The notes beneath the pieces were generated by a model. It searched no databases. It saw nothing but the letters and a program-made list of their open reading frames with translations, and was not told the DNA's origin. A program made the translations under genes and the position numbers. Of a stretch of 64,000 nt of DNA, positions 36,984 through 46,535 are shown piece after piece. The first letter of the stretch is position 1. Every line of letters begins with the position of its first letter. The stretch is from Polaribacter cellanae. GTDB taxonomy: Bacteria; Bacteroidota; Bacteroidia; Flavobacteriales; Flavobacteriaceae. The DNA is taken from the NCBI RefSeq assembly GCF_017569185.1, contig NZ_CP071869.1, forward strand, positions 2,346,001 to 2,410,000. The letters run 5' to 3'.

Positions 36984-37928
36984 TTATAAGTTTAGTGATT
37001 TTTTAAAAAAATCATTAGAAAGTTCGTTTGTGTAATCGGCAATATTTTTCATTTGTAAATAATGTTTAAACATTTTTTTTTCAGGTTGTATGTAATTAAA
37101 ATGTTTGTGCCTCCAAAAAGCTGTACCTGCTGCTGCATAAGCAGTAAAGTCTTTTAAACTTTCTTTTTCAATGGCTAATAAATTAACCTCTTTTTTATAG
37201 CCTTTTAAAAGATATTTTGCCTTATTTACATTTATTTTTTCTTCTTCTTGGCACAAACCAACAATTGCCATTCCAATATCAAAAACTCGATAATAAAAAC
37301 TGGCTTCTTCAAAATCCATAATGGTTACAGCAGTTTTATGCTCATTAATTATAAGGTTACTGTAAAATAAATCGCTATGAATTAATGATTTAGGCAGGTT
37401 TAAAGCAATGTGTTTTTCAACAGAAGTTTTTATGTTTTTTAACCAAAATTGAAAAGGTGAATTTGCGGCATATGCTTCTATTTCTTTAAAATACTCAATG
37501 CCATAACTAATATCTTTTCTAATAAAATGAGGTGCTTTAATTTTATGCAATTTACCTAGTTGTTCTCCTGCTTCAATTAGCAAATTATTAGGCAAATTTT
37601 CTGCAATAAAGCCTGATAAATATTCTTTTAAAATAACCGTTTTTCCTTTCCAAATTAAAATGGGTTCGTTTGTTTTAGTTTTAATAGGTTTTGAGGTAGA
37701 AAAATGATGTTGATTTAAATAATTTAATAAATAGACTAATTCTTGTGCTTCATGAATTGATTTTTGTTCGCAAATCGTTAATACATACGTTTCCTTTGTA
37801 AGTTTTACGAGGTAGTTTGTGTTTTCTGAACCACCACTTAAAAGTTTATATGAAACAACATCATTATTTGTATATGCAGCAATAATCTCTTTAATTTCTG
37901 TACTGTGTAAATCACTATACTGCCTCAT
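36984..37928 (-). CDS. APH-type kinase, homoserine kinase II / hydroxylysine kinase-like
   Basis: 314 aa. Kinase-fold motifs: LLSGGSENTNYLVKL (nucleotide loop), LIHSDLFYSNLIINE (catalytic Asp) and TIMDFEEASFYYRVFDIGMAI (metal Asp). Resembles ThrB type II homoserine kinase and the hydroxylysine kinase group. It sits 1 bp after the threonine-synthase-like gene, whose family takes a phosphorylated hydroxy amino acid, so the pair likely phosphorylates and then rearranges one substrate. Confidence 0.75.
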   Translation of the reverse strand: MRQYSDLHSTEIKEIIAAYTNNDVVSYKLLSGGSENTNYLVKLTKETYVLTICEQKSIHEAQELVYLLNYLNQHHFSTSKPIKTKTNEPILIWKGKTVILKEYLSGFIAENLPNNLLIEAGEQLGKLHKIKAPHFIRKDISYGIEYFKEIEAYAANSPFQFWLKNIKTSVEKHIALNLPKSLIHSDLFYSNLIINEHKTAVTIMDFEEASFYYRVFDIGMAIVGLCQEEEKINVNKAKYLLKGYKKEVNLLAIEKESLKDFTAYAAAGTAFWRHKHFNYIQPEKKMFKHYLQMKNIADYTNELSNDFFKKSLNL

Positions 37929-37929
37929 T

Positions 37930-39387
37930 TTATAGTACTTTTTTATTGGTTAATTGCCAATTAGTTTCCATAGCGTTTATTAGGGCTTCTTCCAAATGAG
38001 AATGATTGCAAGTATGTAGTTTTTGACACCTTTTTTTTGCGGTTTCAATAGAATGATGTTTGGCTACTTTTGGCAATTTTTGCGTATTCAACGCTTTTTT
38101 TAGTACTGCAGGAAATTTAGCAGGATGCGCTGTTGCCAAGCAAATCATTTTTTCATTCCCAAATTTATTATTTAAAGAATCTGCAGCAAGCAAAGCAACT
38201 GCCCCATGTGGATCTAACAAGTATTTTTCATTTTCATAAATATCTTTAATTAAAGACACCGTTTCTTTGGCTGTAGCGCTGTTAGAAGAAAATCCTTTTT
38301 TAAATATTTTATAATCTTCTTCACTAAAATGTGCAATTCCGGTTTCTTTAAAAGTGTTCCAATATTTTTTAATTTTTGTTGCATCTTGCCCTAGTTTAAA
38401 ATATAAATATCTCCAAAAATTTACAGGAATTAAAATATCAATGGCAGAAGATGGTGTTTCAATAATGGCTTTTTTAGAAAAAACACCTTCAGAAAAAATA
38501 CGATGTAAACAAGCATTTTCATTATTTGCAACTACCAATGTTTTTATTGGCAAACCCATTTCGCGTGCCAAAGCACCTGCACATAAATTTCCGAATCCGC
38601 CAGAAGGAACTGATATATTTACTTGCTCTTCAATAGAATTTACCACGTTAAAATATCCGTAAAAATAATGCACGGTTTGCATCATTACGCGCCCCCAATT
38701 AATGGAGTTTACGCTAGAGAGTTTCAATTTTTCTTTAAACGTTTTATTTTTGTATAAATTACCAATTACCAAATCTAAATCGTCTCCTCCATCTGGGCAA
38801 TTATACACGCCCACAGGATGAATATTTGCGTGTGGCAAAGTGGTCATTTGGCGTTCTTGTTCTTCGGTAATCATTCCTTTTGGGTACAAAACCCAAGCAT
38901 CTAAATTAGATTTTCCTGCGGTAAAATAAGCTGTAGCTGGTCCAGTATCTCCTGTGGTAGCAACAATTAAAGAAAGGCGTTCGTTTTTTCTCTTTAAAAA
39001 AAAGTTTACGAGGTTTACTAAAAAAGCCAATCCTATATCTTTAAAAGAAATAGTAGGTCCATAAAACAGTTCCATTACATACGTATCTTTTCGAGATTTT
39101 AAGAGATGTAAAGGAATAATTTCCTCTTTTTCAAAAGAACCATAGGCTTCGTTAATAATTTCTTTTAATTCTGTGTCAGAAACAATCGAGCGATCTATAA
39201 AAAGGGAAAGAACTTCAAAAGCAAGTTTTGTGTAAGAAAGTCCTTTCCATTTTACAAGTTGCTCTTTGGTTATTTTAGGTAATTTTTCAGGAACATACAA
39301 ACCGCCATCCGATGCAAAACCATTTAAAATAGCCGTTTCAAAATCTACAGAACTCCCACCACCTTTGTTACTAACGTATTTAAGCAT
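37930..39387 (-). CDS. Threonine synthase-like PLP enzyme
   Basis: 485 aa. Fold-type II PLP enzyme: the lysine is in ELFYGPTISFKDIGLAF, and ATTGDTGPATAYF and SVPSGGFGNLCAGALAREMG bind the cofactor. The length and the N-terminal YVSNKGGGSSVDFETAILNGFASDGGLYVPE match class-2-type threonine synthases and the THNSL group. True ThrC makes threonine from O-phosphohomoserine. The unusual partners (cyclodeaminase-like, dehydratase-like) leave a catabolic phospho-lyase role open. Confidence 0.82.
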   Translation of the reverse strand: MLKYVSNKGGGSSVDFETAILNGFASDGGLYVPEKLPKITKEQLVKWKGLSYTKLAFEVLSLFIDRSIVSDTELKEIINEAYGSFEKEEIIPLHLLKSRKDTYVMELFYGPTISFKDIGLAFLVNLVNFFLKRKNERLSLIVATTGDTGPATAYFTAGKSNLDAWVLYPKGMITEEQERQMTTLPHANIHPVGVYNCPDGGDDLDLVIGNLYKNKTFKEKLKLSSVNSINWGRVMMQTVHYFYGYFNVVNSIEEQVNISVPSGGFGNLCAGALAREMGLPIKTLVVANNENACLHRIFSEGVFSKKAIIETPSSAIDILIPVNFWRYLYFKLGQDATKIKKYWNTFKETGIAHFSEEDYKIFKKGFSSNSATAKETVSLIKDIYENEKYLLDPHGAVALLAADSLNNKFGNEKMICLATAHPAKFPAVLKKALNTQKLPKVAKHHSIETAKKRCQKLHTCNHSHLEEALINAMETNWQLTNKKVL

Positions 39388-39394
39388 AAATTTT

Positions 39395-40351
39395 TTAATT
39401 TTTATTTTGAATGTAGGCTTTGTAAACGGATTGTGTAATCATAATATCTTGTACAGCAACGCCTGTTAAATCGACCACACTTATTTGGTTCTCTGTTGTT
39501 CTTTGAAGAGAACTATCTTGAATAGCTGTTCCTAACTCTACCACTTTTTCATCAACAATCGCTTTTGCTTTTGTTGCTTGAAAAATTTCACCACGACTTT
39601 TACTTTGAGGAATACTATCAGAAATAACCAAATCTGCTTTTTTAAGAATTTCGCTATCCAATTCTTGTTTGTCTAACGTATCTGAACCAACAGCCGTAAT
39701 ATGGGTTCCTGGTTTAATATCTTTAGCAAATAACAATGCTTTTTCTGAAGGTGTTGTGGTAACAATTAAATTACAGTTTTTTGCTACTTCCGCAGGATTT
39801 TTTGCAATATGAACCTCAAAATTAGTTCCTAAATCGTCTTTATATTTTTGTGCTTTTTCTGCGGATCTTCCCCAAACCCAAACCGTTTTACAAGGCGTAT
39901 TTTTTTGAAGATATTCCAACTGTAATTTTGCTTGACCTCCAGTACCAATAATGCCAATTGCCGAAATATTTTTAGGGGCAAAATACTTTGCCGCCAAAGC
40001 ACCAGCAGCAGCAGTTCTAATATCTGTTAAATACCCATCGTCTAATAAAATGGCAGTTGGTTGCCCTGTTTTTTGGCTAAATAATAACATCATTCCTTGG
40101 CTAGATGCTATTCCTAGTTTGGTGTTATCATAAAAACCAGAAGCTATTTTTATACAATAAAAATCATCTTTTTTAATATATCCGTATTTAATATGTACAT
40201 CTCCTGGAGGGTTTTCAAAAAGTAATTCTGCAACAGGTGGCACTACAGTTTGCCCATTACTATATTTAATAAAACCTTCTTCCATGGCACTAATTGCATC
40301 AATTTCTTTTGAAATCGATAAAATTTCGTCTAATTTAATTATTGTTGTCAT
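39395..40351 (-). CDS. Ornithine cyclodeaminase / mu-crystallin family protein
   Basis: 318 aa. The Rossmann motif IGIIGTGGQAKLQLEYLQK and KVWVWGR-type strand, plus ITAVGSDTLDKQELDSEIL, define the OCD family. Members include ornithine cyclodeaminase, imino-acid reductases (such as EutC, pyrroline-2-carboxylate reductase) and alanine dehydrogenases. First gene of the operon, directly after the leader hairpin. The substrate cannot be fixed from the sequence. Confidence 0.85.
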   Translation of the reverse strand: MTTIIKLDEILSISKEIDAISAMEEGFIKYSNGQTVVPPVAELLFENPPGDVHIKYGYIKKDDFYCIKIASGFYDNTKLGIASSQGMMLLFSQKTGQPTAILLDDGYLTDIRTAAAGALAAKYFAPKNISAIGIIGTGGQAKLQLEYLQKNTPCKTVWVWGRSAEKAQKYKDDLGTNFEVHIAKNPAEVAKNCNLIVTTTPSEKALLFAKDIKPGTHITAVGSDTLDKQELDSEILKKADLVISDSIPQSKSRGEIFQATKAKAIVDEKVVELGTAIQDSSLQRTTENQISVVDLTGVAVQDIMITQSVYKAYIQNKN

Positions 40352-40374
40352 AATTTTATAAATAGTTTTAAATT

Positions 40375-40430
40375 AAAAAACCTCTGTACACCAAATCAAC
40401 CATTTGTTGATTAAGGTATACAGAGGTTTT
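40375..40430 (-). terminator. Leader hairpin: putative transcription attenuator of the amino-acid operon
   Basis: On the minus strand AAAACCTCTGTATACC pairs with GGTGTACAGAGGTTTTTT around an inner stem AATCAAC/GTTGATT, and ends in a T6 run. It lies between a TATATTTG box and the first gene, with no minus-strand gene upstream that it could terminate. The arrangement means transcription stops before the operon unless something interferes. Confidence 0.75.
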
Positions 40431-40490
40431 CTGTAAAATAATTTATTATTTCTCCTATTTTCTTCCTTAATGTTGAGAAATAACTTGTTA

Positions 40491-40498
40491 CAAATATA
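40491..40498 (-). promoter_or_regulatory. Candidate -7 box (TATATTTG) of the amino-acid operon
   Basis: TAnnTTTG match on the minus strand giving a leader of about 135 nt to the cyclodeaminase-like gene. The leader has a purine-rich AGGAAGAAAATAGGAG stretch before the hairpin but no convincing leader peptide. Confidence 0.5.
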
Positions 40499-40597
40499 TT
40501 ATTATTTTTATTATTTTAAAAACAGCTTACATTAAAATTATACACATACAAAACACTTTTTGTAACTTCGCAAAACGAACCACAAATTTCTGAAACC

Positions 40598-43201
40598 TTG
40601 GCAAAATCAAAAAAGGTAACGCCTTTAATGAAACAATACAACGCTATCAAAAATAAATATCCTGATGCGATGTTGCTTTTTCGTGTGGGAGATTTTTACG
40701 AAACATTTGGAGAAGATGCCGTAAAAGCAGCAGGTGTTTTAGGAATTACTTTAACAAAACGCGGTGCAGGAAGCGAAACGGAAACGGCTTTAGCGGGTTT
40801 TCCTCATCATTCTTTAAACACCTATTTACCAAAGTTGGTAAAAGCAGGAATGCGTGTGGCAATTTGCGACCAGTTAGAAGACCCAAAAATGACCAAAACC
40901 ATCGTAAAACGTGGTGTTACAGAATTGGTTACGCCTGGTGTTTCTTTAAATGACGAAGTTTTACAAACTAAAACTAACAATTTTTTAGCGGCAGTTCATT
41001 TCGATAAAAAACAACTCGGAATTTCGTTTTTAGATGTTTCTACTGGCGAATATTTAGTAGCACAAGGAACTGCAGAATACATCGATAAATTATTGCAAAA
41101 CTTTTCTCCTAGCGAAATTTTGGTTCAAAAACAACACAAACAGCAATTTTTAGAATTGTTTGAAAACAGGTATTACACGTTTTATTTAGACGACTGGGTT
41201 TTTCAGGAGGAATATGCCAACGAAACGTTGCAGAACCATTTTGAGGTAAAAAGTTTAAAAGGTTTTGGTGTACAAGATGTAAAAAATGGAATTATTGCTG
41301 CAGGAGCAGTCTTGTATTATTTATCGGAAACGCAACACAATCAGTTAAAACACATTCAACAAATTAGTAGAATTGCAGCAGACAATTATGTTTGGATGGA
41401 CCGATTTACGGTTAGAAATTTAGAGTTGTACAATCCGAATTCGGTAAACGCAGTTACGCTTTTAAATGTGATTGACAAAACCATTTCGCCAATGGGTGGA
41501 CGATTGTTAAAGCGTTGGTTGGCATTGCCTTTGAAAGATATTAACGAAATTAAAAATCGCCATGAATTGGTAAAGTTTTTTATAGATTCAGACGATTTTT
41601 CGCAAACCGTAACCTATCAACTCAAACAAATTTCCGATTTAGAACGGTTGATTTCTAAAGTAGCTACAGGTAAAGCTTCGCCAAGAGAAATGGTACTTTT
41701 AAAAGATTCTTTAAAAGCTATTTTACCGATAAAAGTAGCTTCAGAAAAAAGTAAAAATAAAGCCGTAAAAGACCTTGGGAATCAGTTACATACTTGCAAA
41801 GTTTTAATTGAAAAAATTACGGATACTTTGTTTGATGATGCTCCTGTAAATATTAGTAAAGGAAATGCAATTGCTGCTGGTGTTCATAAAGAATTAGACG
41901 ATTTACGCGCCATTTCCAATTCTGGAAAAGCGTATTTAGACAATATGCTAAAGCGCGAAACAGAACGTACAGGCATTAGCAGCTTAAAAATTGCATTTAA
42001 CAACGTTTTTGGGTATTATATTGAAGTTAGAAACACGCATAAAGACAAAGTCCCTTCAGCATGGATTCGTAAACAAACCTTGGTTTCTGCAGAGCGTTAT
42101 ATTACGGAAGAATTAAAAGAATACGAAACGAAAATTTTAGGTGCAGAAGATAAAATACAGGTTTTAGAACAAGAAATTTTTGCTAAACTATTGCAATACG
42201 TAATTGGTTTTGTACAAAAAGTGCAAGAAAATGCGCAAATTATTGCAAAAATTGACTGTTTGCTCTCTTTTTCTGTTTTAGCGATTGACAACAATTATGT
42301 GCGCCCCATTATGGATGAAAGTACTGATTTGGACATAAAAAACGGAAGGCATCCTGTGATTGAAAAACAGTTGCCAATCGACCAAACCTATATTGCAAAT
42401 GATGTTGTGTTAAACAGAAACCAGCAACAAATAATTATGATTACTGGACCCAATATGTCTGGTAAATCAGCTATTTTAAGACAAACTGCATTGATTGTTT
42501 TACTCGCACAAATGGGAAGTTATGTGCCTGCACAAAATGCAAAAATAGGGATTGTAGATAAGATTTTTACAAGAGTTGGTGCGAGTGATAATATTTCTAT
42601 GGGCGAATCTACTTTTATGGTAGAAATGAATGAAACGGCTTCTATTTTAAATAATGTTTCCGACAGAAGTTTAATTTTATTAGATGAAATCGGGCGTGGA
42701 ACTTCTACTTATGATGGAATTTCTATTGCTTGGGCAATTTCTGAGTTTCTGCACGAACATCCCACAAAAGCAAAAACATTGTTTGCCACACATTATCACG
42801 AATTAAACGAAATGACTTCCACCTTCGAACGCATTAAAAACTTTAATGTGTCTGTAAAAGAATTGGAAGACAACATTATTTTCTTGCGAAAGCTCGTTTC
42901 TGGTGGCTCTAACCATAGTTTTGGTATTCATGTAGCAAAATTGGCTGGAATGCCAAATATGGTAATCCACAGAGCGAATAAAATATTGGCGCAATTAGAA
43001 AAAAATAATAAAAATGCAGAAGTTAAGGACGTTTTAAAACAAACGCAGCATGAAGAAATGCAGTTGAGCTTTTTTCAGTTAGATGACCCGCTTTTAGAAA
43101 ATATTCGTGATGAAATTTTATCTACAAATATCGATACGCTAACGCCTATTGAAGCGTTAATGAAATTGAATGAGATTAAGCGAATGTTGGTGAAGAAATA
43201 G
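40598..43201 (+). CDS. mutS: DNA mismatch repair protein MutS
   Basis: 867 aa from a TTG start ([14 protein letters not shown]). Mismatch-binding Phe-x-Glu in [12 protein letters not shown] (about residue 37). ATPase: Walker [10 protein letters not shown] (about 618), [16 protein letters not shown] and [16 protein letters not shown]. Recognises base mismatches and recruits MutL. Its 3' end (43140-43201) and terminator are the source of the repeats in the array downstream; the gene itself is intact. Confidence 0.97.
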   Translation: MAKSKKVTPLMKQYNAIKNKYPDAMLLFRVGDFYETFGEDAVKAAGVLGITLTKRGAGSETETALAGFPHHSLNTYLPKLVKAGMRVAICDQLEDPKMTKTIVKRGVTELVTPGVSLNDEVLQTKTNNFLAAVHFDKKQLGISFLDVSTGEYLVAQGTAEYIDKLLQNFSPSEILVQKQHKQQFLELFENRYYTFYLDDWVFQEEYANETLQNHFEVKSLKGFGVQDVKNGIIAAGAVLYYLSETQHNQLKHIQQISRIAADNYVWMDRFTVRNLELYNPNSVNAVTLLNVIDKTISPMGGRLLKRWLALPLKDINEIKNRHELVKFFIDSDDFSQTVTYQLKQISDLERLISKVATGKASPREMVLLKDSLKAILPIKVASEKSKNKAVKDLGNQLHTCKVLIEKITDTLFDDAPVNISKGNAIAAGVHKELDDLRAISNSGKAYLDNMLKRETERTGISSLKIAFNNVFGYYIEVRNTHKDKVPSAWIRKQTLVSAERYITEELKEYETKILGAEDKIQVLEQEIFAKLLQYVIGFVQKVQENAQIIAKIDCLLSFSVLAIDNNYVRPIMDESTDLDIKNGRHPVIEKQLPIDQTYIANDVVLNRNQQQIIMITGPNMSGKSAILRQTALIVLLAQMGSYVPAQNAKIGIVDKIFTRVGASDNISMGESTFMVEMNETASILNNVSDRSLILLDEIGRGTSTYDGISIAWAISEFLHEHPTKAKTLFATHYHELNEMTSTFERIKNFNVSVKELEDNIIFLRKLVSGGSNHSFGIHVAKLAGMPNMVIHRANKILAQLEKNNKNAEVKDVLKQTQHEEMQLSFFQLDDPLLENIRDEILSTNIDTLTPIEALMKLNEIKRMLVKK

Positions 43202-43252
43202 CAGAAAAGTATAGACTTTATGGTTTGTACTTGACTGCTATTTTTTATATAC
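43202..43252 (+). terminator. Terminator of mutS, parent of the repeats downstream
   Basis: AGCAG-AA-AAGTA pairs with TACTT-GA-CTGCT, followed by ATTTTTTATATA. Variants of this hairpin recur at 44518, 45300, 48928, 50487 and 52031, in each case just past the end of a small-protein gene on the minus strand. Confidence 0.8.
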
Positions 43253-43269
43253 TTTGATGTGGTTTGTTT

Positions 43270-43710
43270 TTATTTAAATTTTAATACTTCAATATTCTTT
43301 TGAGTACCTTCATAGATTAGAGGAATAAATACATTTTCTGAATACTTATTTTTATATACTAAAAAAATAGTTCTTCTGATACTTAAATTTTTATGTAATT
43401 CACAAGGATTATATTTTTTTAGATGAGTTACATTTATAAAATTGCTTAATGTATCAATAGCAATTTTGTTTTCTACTTCCTCTAATTTTTTAAATTTATC
43501 AAATCCGATTTTATTAGGCACAATAAATTTATATGCATCATTGTTAAATGTTTTGTCAATAGATTTAATGCTAAAAATGTAATATAAATTCCCAAGCTCA
43601 TCACTATTTATAATGGGATTATAATCCCTTAAATATAATGGACTTTTTTTGTTTTGTCCAAAAGTTATAGATATGGATAAAAAACTTATTATAATAAGTA
43701 TATATTTCAT
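43270..43710 (-). CDS. Small exported protein, putative immunity partner 1
   Basis: 146 aa from ATG 43710 (MKYILIIISFLSISITFGQ signal peptide); a longer frame exists but overlaps the preceding gene and gives no signal peptide. No known domain. It starts 1 bp after the stop of the orphan metallopeptidase module and ends at the mutS terminator. Function inferred from position only: a cognate protective protein. Confidence 0.55.
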   Translation of the reverse strand: MKYILIIISFLSISITFGQNKKSPLYLRDYNPIINSDELGNLYYIFSIKSIDKTFNNDAYKFIVPNKIGFDKFKKLEEVENKIAIDTLSNFINVTHLKKYNPCELHKNLSIRRTIFLVYKNKYSENVFIPLIYEGTQKNIEVLKFK

Positions 43711-43711
43711 A

Positions 43712-44539
43712 TTATTTACATTTTTTATTGTATTCACTTCTAACATATTGTGAAATATAATCTTTTTTAGTTTTACTATCATCACTCAAGTTAATATACT
43801 CTTGTGTACCTTCTAAACCTTCCCATGATAAATAATCGAAAAAATCATCTAAATCGGTTATTACTGAATCAGAATTTATAAAATTTATGAAAGGATTATT
43901 TAAATCATCTAGCCATGGATGAATTTGGTTTAAATTTTCACTCAACTTTTGTCTATAACCAAATATATTAAATTGATCATGATTCCATTGAGGGTTACCA
44001 TTTCCTAAATTTTTATAATAAGTAGTAAGAGCATTGAAAATAGTTATATTATTATAAGTACTAATATTGCCATAATTTTGAAAAGTGTAACTGCCATTAG
44101 GTTTGATGTTTAAAATAAGACCAGACTGAATACTCCTATCAAGTAATTCTGCATGTATCGTTTCATGTATTATTGCTAAAGCAATTTCAATTAATGAAGC
44201 ATTTTTAACAAAACTAGTTTTTAGTCTAACTCTATAAAATCTTTGAGGGCTATTATAAGAAGGGTAAGTTCGTGCTTTATATTTAAAATTATTATCATCT
44301 GGAATATCTCCAACTTTAAATTTAATATGTGCATTTTTAGAACTTTTAAAAAATTCGTTAATTAGATTTGAAAAAAATGTTGAATTCAATTGTTCTAACT
44401 TTTTATAGACACAAAGAGCTTTCCCTGTAAGTTCGTTAATAATTCTATTTTCCCAATTAACAGTTGTATTCGCACCACCACTTCCTTTTAAAGCGTTGAT
44501 AGCTTGTTTGATAAAAAAATATAATTTACAGCTATTTTT
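43712..44539 (-). pseudogene. Orphan HExxH metallopeptidase module 1 (no start codon)
   Basis: The open frame runs from after a TAA at 44540 and reads FFIKQAINALKGSGGANTTV, NWENRIINELTGKALCVYKKL, which is nearly the boundary segment of the 646-aa protein (about residues 405-440 there). It then diverges. The metallopeptidase motif is IIHETIHAELLD. The only in-frame start is a TTG at 44389, after the boundary; there is no signal peptide. It looks like a silent C-terminal cassette that could replace the tip of the 646-aa protein. Confidence 0.7.
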
Positions 44540-44566
44540 TTATATGCTCGTATTTTGGTTTGTATT
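44515..44566. repeat. Degenerate copy of the mutS terminator
   Basis: ACAGCTATTTTTTTATATGC and TTTGGTTTGTATTTT follow the order of the tail of the mutS terminator region (43237-43270). It sits between module 1 and the small gene of pair 2. Confidence 0.55.
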
Positions 44567-45025
44567 TTAATCTATAATTTCTACATGTTGAACTTCAGTA
44601 AGTATAGCTTTATTATTAATTGAATCTAATTCAACTATAAAAATTTTCTCATATTTTTTTTCTACCTTATAAAAATCGATGTTTTTTTTCATTTCTTCTT
44701 TCAACCATTTGTAAGATTTTAAATTGTATTTTTTTATTTCTTTTAAATTTAAAGTATCCTTTATGGCTTTAACTTTATATTTTCCATTACTTTTAGAATA
44801 TTTTTCTTCTTCTTCTAACGTTAATGAAGAAAAATATAGTACATCTTTTTGATTTTTTGAATTTTTAGTTACAAAAGAATAAATTTTTAGATTATTAAGA
44901 TCTTTACTAATACTTATCGATACATTCTTTTTTTCTTTTTTAAATATTAAATATAAATTTGTTTTATCCTGACAAGAGATTAAAAGAATTTTAAAAAAAA
45001 GAATTAGAAATATTATATTTTTCAT
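44567..45025 (-). CDS. Small lipoprotein, putative immunity partner 2
   Basis: 152 aa; MKNIIFLILFFKILLISC signal with lipobox, Cys18. Very Lys-rich. The ATG overlaps the stop of the upstream module fragment (TAATG), a sign of coupled translation. No known domain. Confidence 0.6.
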   Translation of the reverse strand: MKNIIFLILFFKILLISCQDKTNLYLIFKKEKKNVSISISKDLNNLKIYSFVTKNSKNQKDVLYFSSLTLEEEEKYSKSNGKYKVKAIKDTLNLKEIKKYNLKSYKWLKEEMKKNIDFYKVEKKYEKIFIVELDSINNKAILTEVQHVEIID

Positions 45026-45267
45026 TATTTACAAGTTTTATAATTTGTAATTTTTTTTCCGTTTACTTTTAAGGCAGAGTACATATTCAATACACTAATA
45101 GTATCATTTTTTAGACTTTTAAAATATGAAGTTTTTGAAAGACCTGCTTGTACTACTTTTTTATAAAAGGTATTCTTATTATAGTCATCAGTTTCTTTCA
45201 TATACTCATCCCAAATTCCATAGTATTTATTTTTAATTAGGCATCCTTTGTGTTTTTTAAGAGAAGT
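45025..45267 (-). pseudogene. C-terminal fragment of a toxin-like module
   Basis: Open frame of about 80 codons after a TAG at 45268: SLKKHKGCLIKNKYYGIWDE and on to NYKTCK. No start codon, no HExxH left. The ending in Cys-Lys and the stop joined to the next gene's start copy the arrangement of the intact pairs. Probably the tail of a further C-terminal variant. Confidence 0.5.
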
Positions 45268-45289
45268 CTAATTTAAACTAAGTAAAAAA

Positions 45290-45352
45290 ACACAAACTTT
45301 GTAGCTTGTACTTAGCTTTAACTGCTATTTTATAATACCATGTTGTGATTTG
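45290..45352. repeat. Degenerate copy of the mutS terminator
   Basis: CTTTGTAGCTTGTACTTAGC, ACTGCTATTTTATAATACC and TGTTGTGATTTGTATT match the terminator region of mutS in order. It lies 3' of the next small gene. Confidence 0.55.
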
Positions 45353-45354
45353 TA

Positions 45355-45681
45355 TTATTTTTCATAAAACTCTCTGATAACTTTATATAAAATATATTTT
45401 CCCTTATTCTTTATTATTAGATTAAGGTTTTTGAAGTTATTTAACTCAATAACTGTCTCATTTCCTTTTTTATATTCTAAAGTTTTATTTTTTACAAGCC
45501 GCGTAAAATCTACTAATTTTAATTTCTTAAATTCACATTGACTAATTTTTTTCTCACCTTTTATTATAAAACTTAAACCCTCTAAATTTGGAGGCTCTCC
45601 TTTTGTATAATTTTTCTTATTCAAATTATTCTGATAAATTTTATAATTCTCTTTTGAGATTATAAAAATAGATTTATTTTT
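45355..45681 (-). pseudogene. 5'-truncated immunity-like gene
   Basis: The frame is open from 45681 and reads IFIISKENYKIYQNNLNKKN, later ISQCEFKKLKLVDFTRLVKN. It resembles the middle and end of the 164-aa protein at 46041 (IILSNRKEYEYHQ, ITDCEISRLKLIDYQWIQNN) but lacks the signal peptide. The first usable start is a TTG at 45624 (89 aa). Between 45682 and 45789 nothing is recognisable. Confidence 0.6.
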
Positions 45682-45789
45682 TTATTGATTAATTACTTTA
45701 TATATATTCACTATTTTTTTAAAAAAAAATACTTATCTTCTATTTGAGGAAAACAGAAAAAAGGGGTTAAAAAAAATATGATACTTATT

Positions 45790-46020
45790 CTATTGACATT
45801 CATTTGTTCCTGTTTTATTAAAATTGTTAATTGAATTTTTAATTCTATCTTGTTCTTTTTCTCTATATACAAGGTCTGCATACATTTCGCTCCAAGCCTT
45901 TGTTCCTTGTAATCTAAACCATGCTAAATCTTTATATAATTGGTCTGGAAATGTTTTTCCAATTGATGTTGCATAATCTCTCAAACCTTTTTCAATGGCA
46001 CCTCTATAATAATCTGCCAT
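45790..46020 (-). pseudogene. C-terminal fragment of an HExxH module
   Basis: 76 aa: MADYYRGAIEKGLRDYATSI and on to NNFNKTGTNECQ. It matches the last quarter of the 567-aa protein (MADYYLDAIEQGLRDYAKSI...SGTNECK) but the HExxH part is gone. It is joined 20 bp behind the intact small gene at 46041, so a deletion has fused two pairs. Confidence 0.75.
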
Positions 46021-46040
46021 ATACTATATTATGGCTTGTT

Positions 46041-46535
46041 TTAGTATTCTACAATAGTTAAACCTACTTTATAAGAGACATAATTATTCTTTTCTTTTTT
46101 ATATAAGAAATATATATCTTTAAAATCATAAGGCTGTTTTGCTATTTTTTTCCAACTATTATTTTGAATCCATTGATAATCTATTAATTTTAATCTACTT
46201 ATTTCACAATCAGTAATTACTACTTCTTTCATTGAAATTACTTGAAACGTTAAAGTAGGAACTTTAATTTTTAAGTTATCTCTACCCCCTTCAGGGTCAA
46301 AAGAATAATTTCCTTTTTCTTTTGCTTCCTTTACTTTCATTTGGTGATATTCGTACTCTTTTCTGTTAGATAAAATTATTAGACCTATATCTTTTCCGTG
46401 CATAAGGTGAGATATAACGTATGTGTTGTTATTATCATTTAAAAGAAAATACACATCTTCTTTTTTCTGAGAAAATGTCAAAAAAAAGGAAAAAAACATT
46501 ATACATAATAATATATATTTATTTGCTACATTCAT
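46041..46535 (-). CDS. Small exported protein, putative immunity partner of the 646-aa protein
   Basis: 164 aa from ATG 46535 (MNVANKYILLCIMFFSFFLT signal peptide); a start nine codons earlier gives no signal. Paralogous to the small protein at 52088 (shared IxxCxIxxLxLxDYxWIxxNxWK and FLYKxEKxxxxxxKV). Overlaps the end of the 646-aa gene by 17 bp, in another frame. Confidence 0.65.
   Translation of the reverse strand: MNVANKYILLCIMFFSFFLTFSQKKEDVYFLLNDNNNTYVISHLMHGKDIGLIILSNRKEYEYHQMKVKEAKEKGNYSFDPEGGRDNLKIKVPTLTFQVISMKEVVITDCEISRLKLIDYQWIQNNSWKKIAKQPYDFKDIYFLYKKEKNNYVSYKVGLTIVEY

Noticed and set aside
37930..39387. Plain threonine biosynthesis (thrB-thrC) call
   Set aside because: Kept only as an alternative: the adjacent cyclodeaminase-like and dehydratase-like genes and the leader terminator do not fit a simple biosynthetic pair.
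40370..40404. 11-codon frame (MVDLVYRGFLI) inside the operon leader hairpin as a leader peptide
   Set aside because: Lies within the terminator stem and downstream of where an attenuation peptide should be; no run of regulatory codons.
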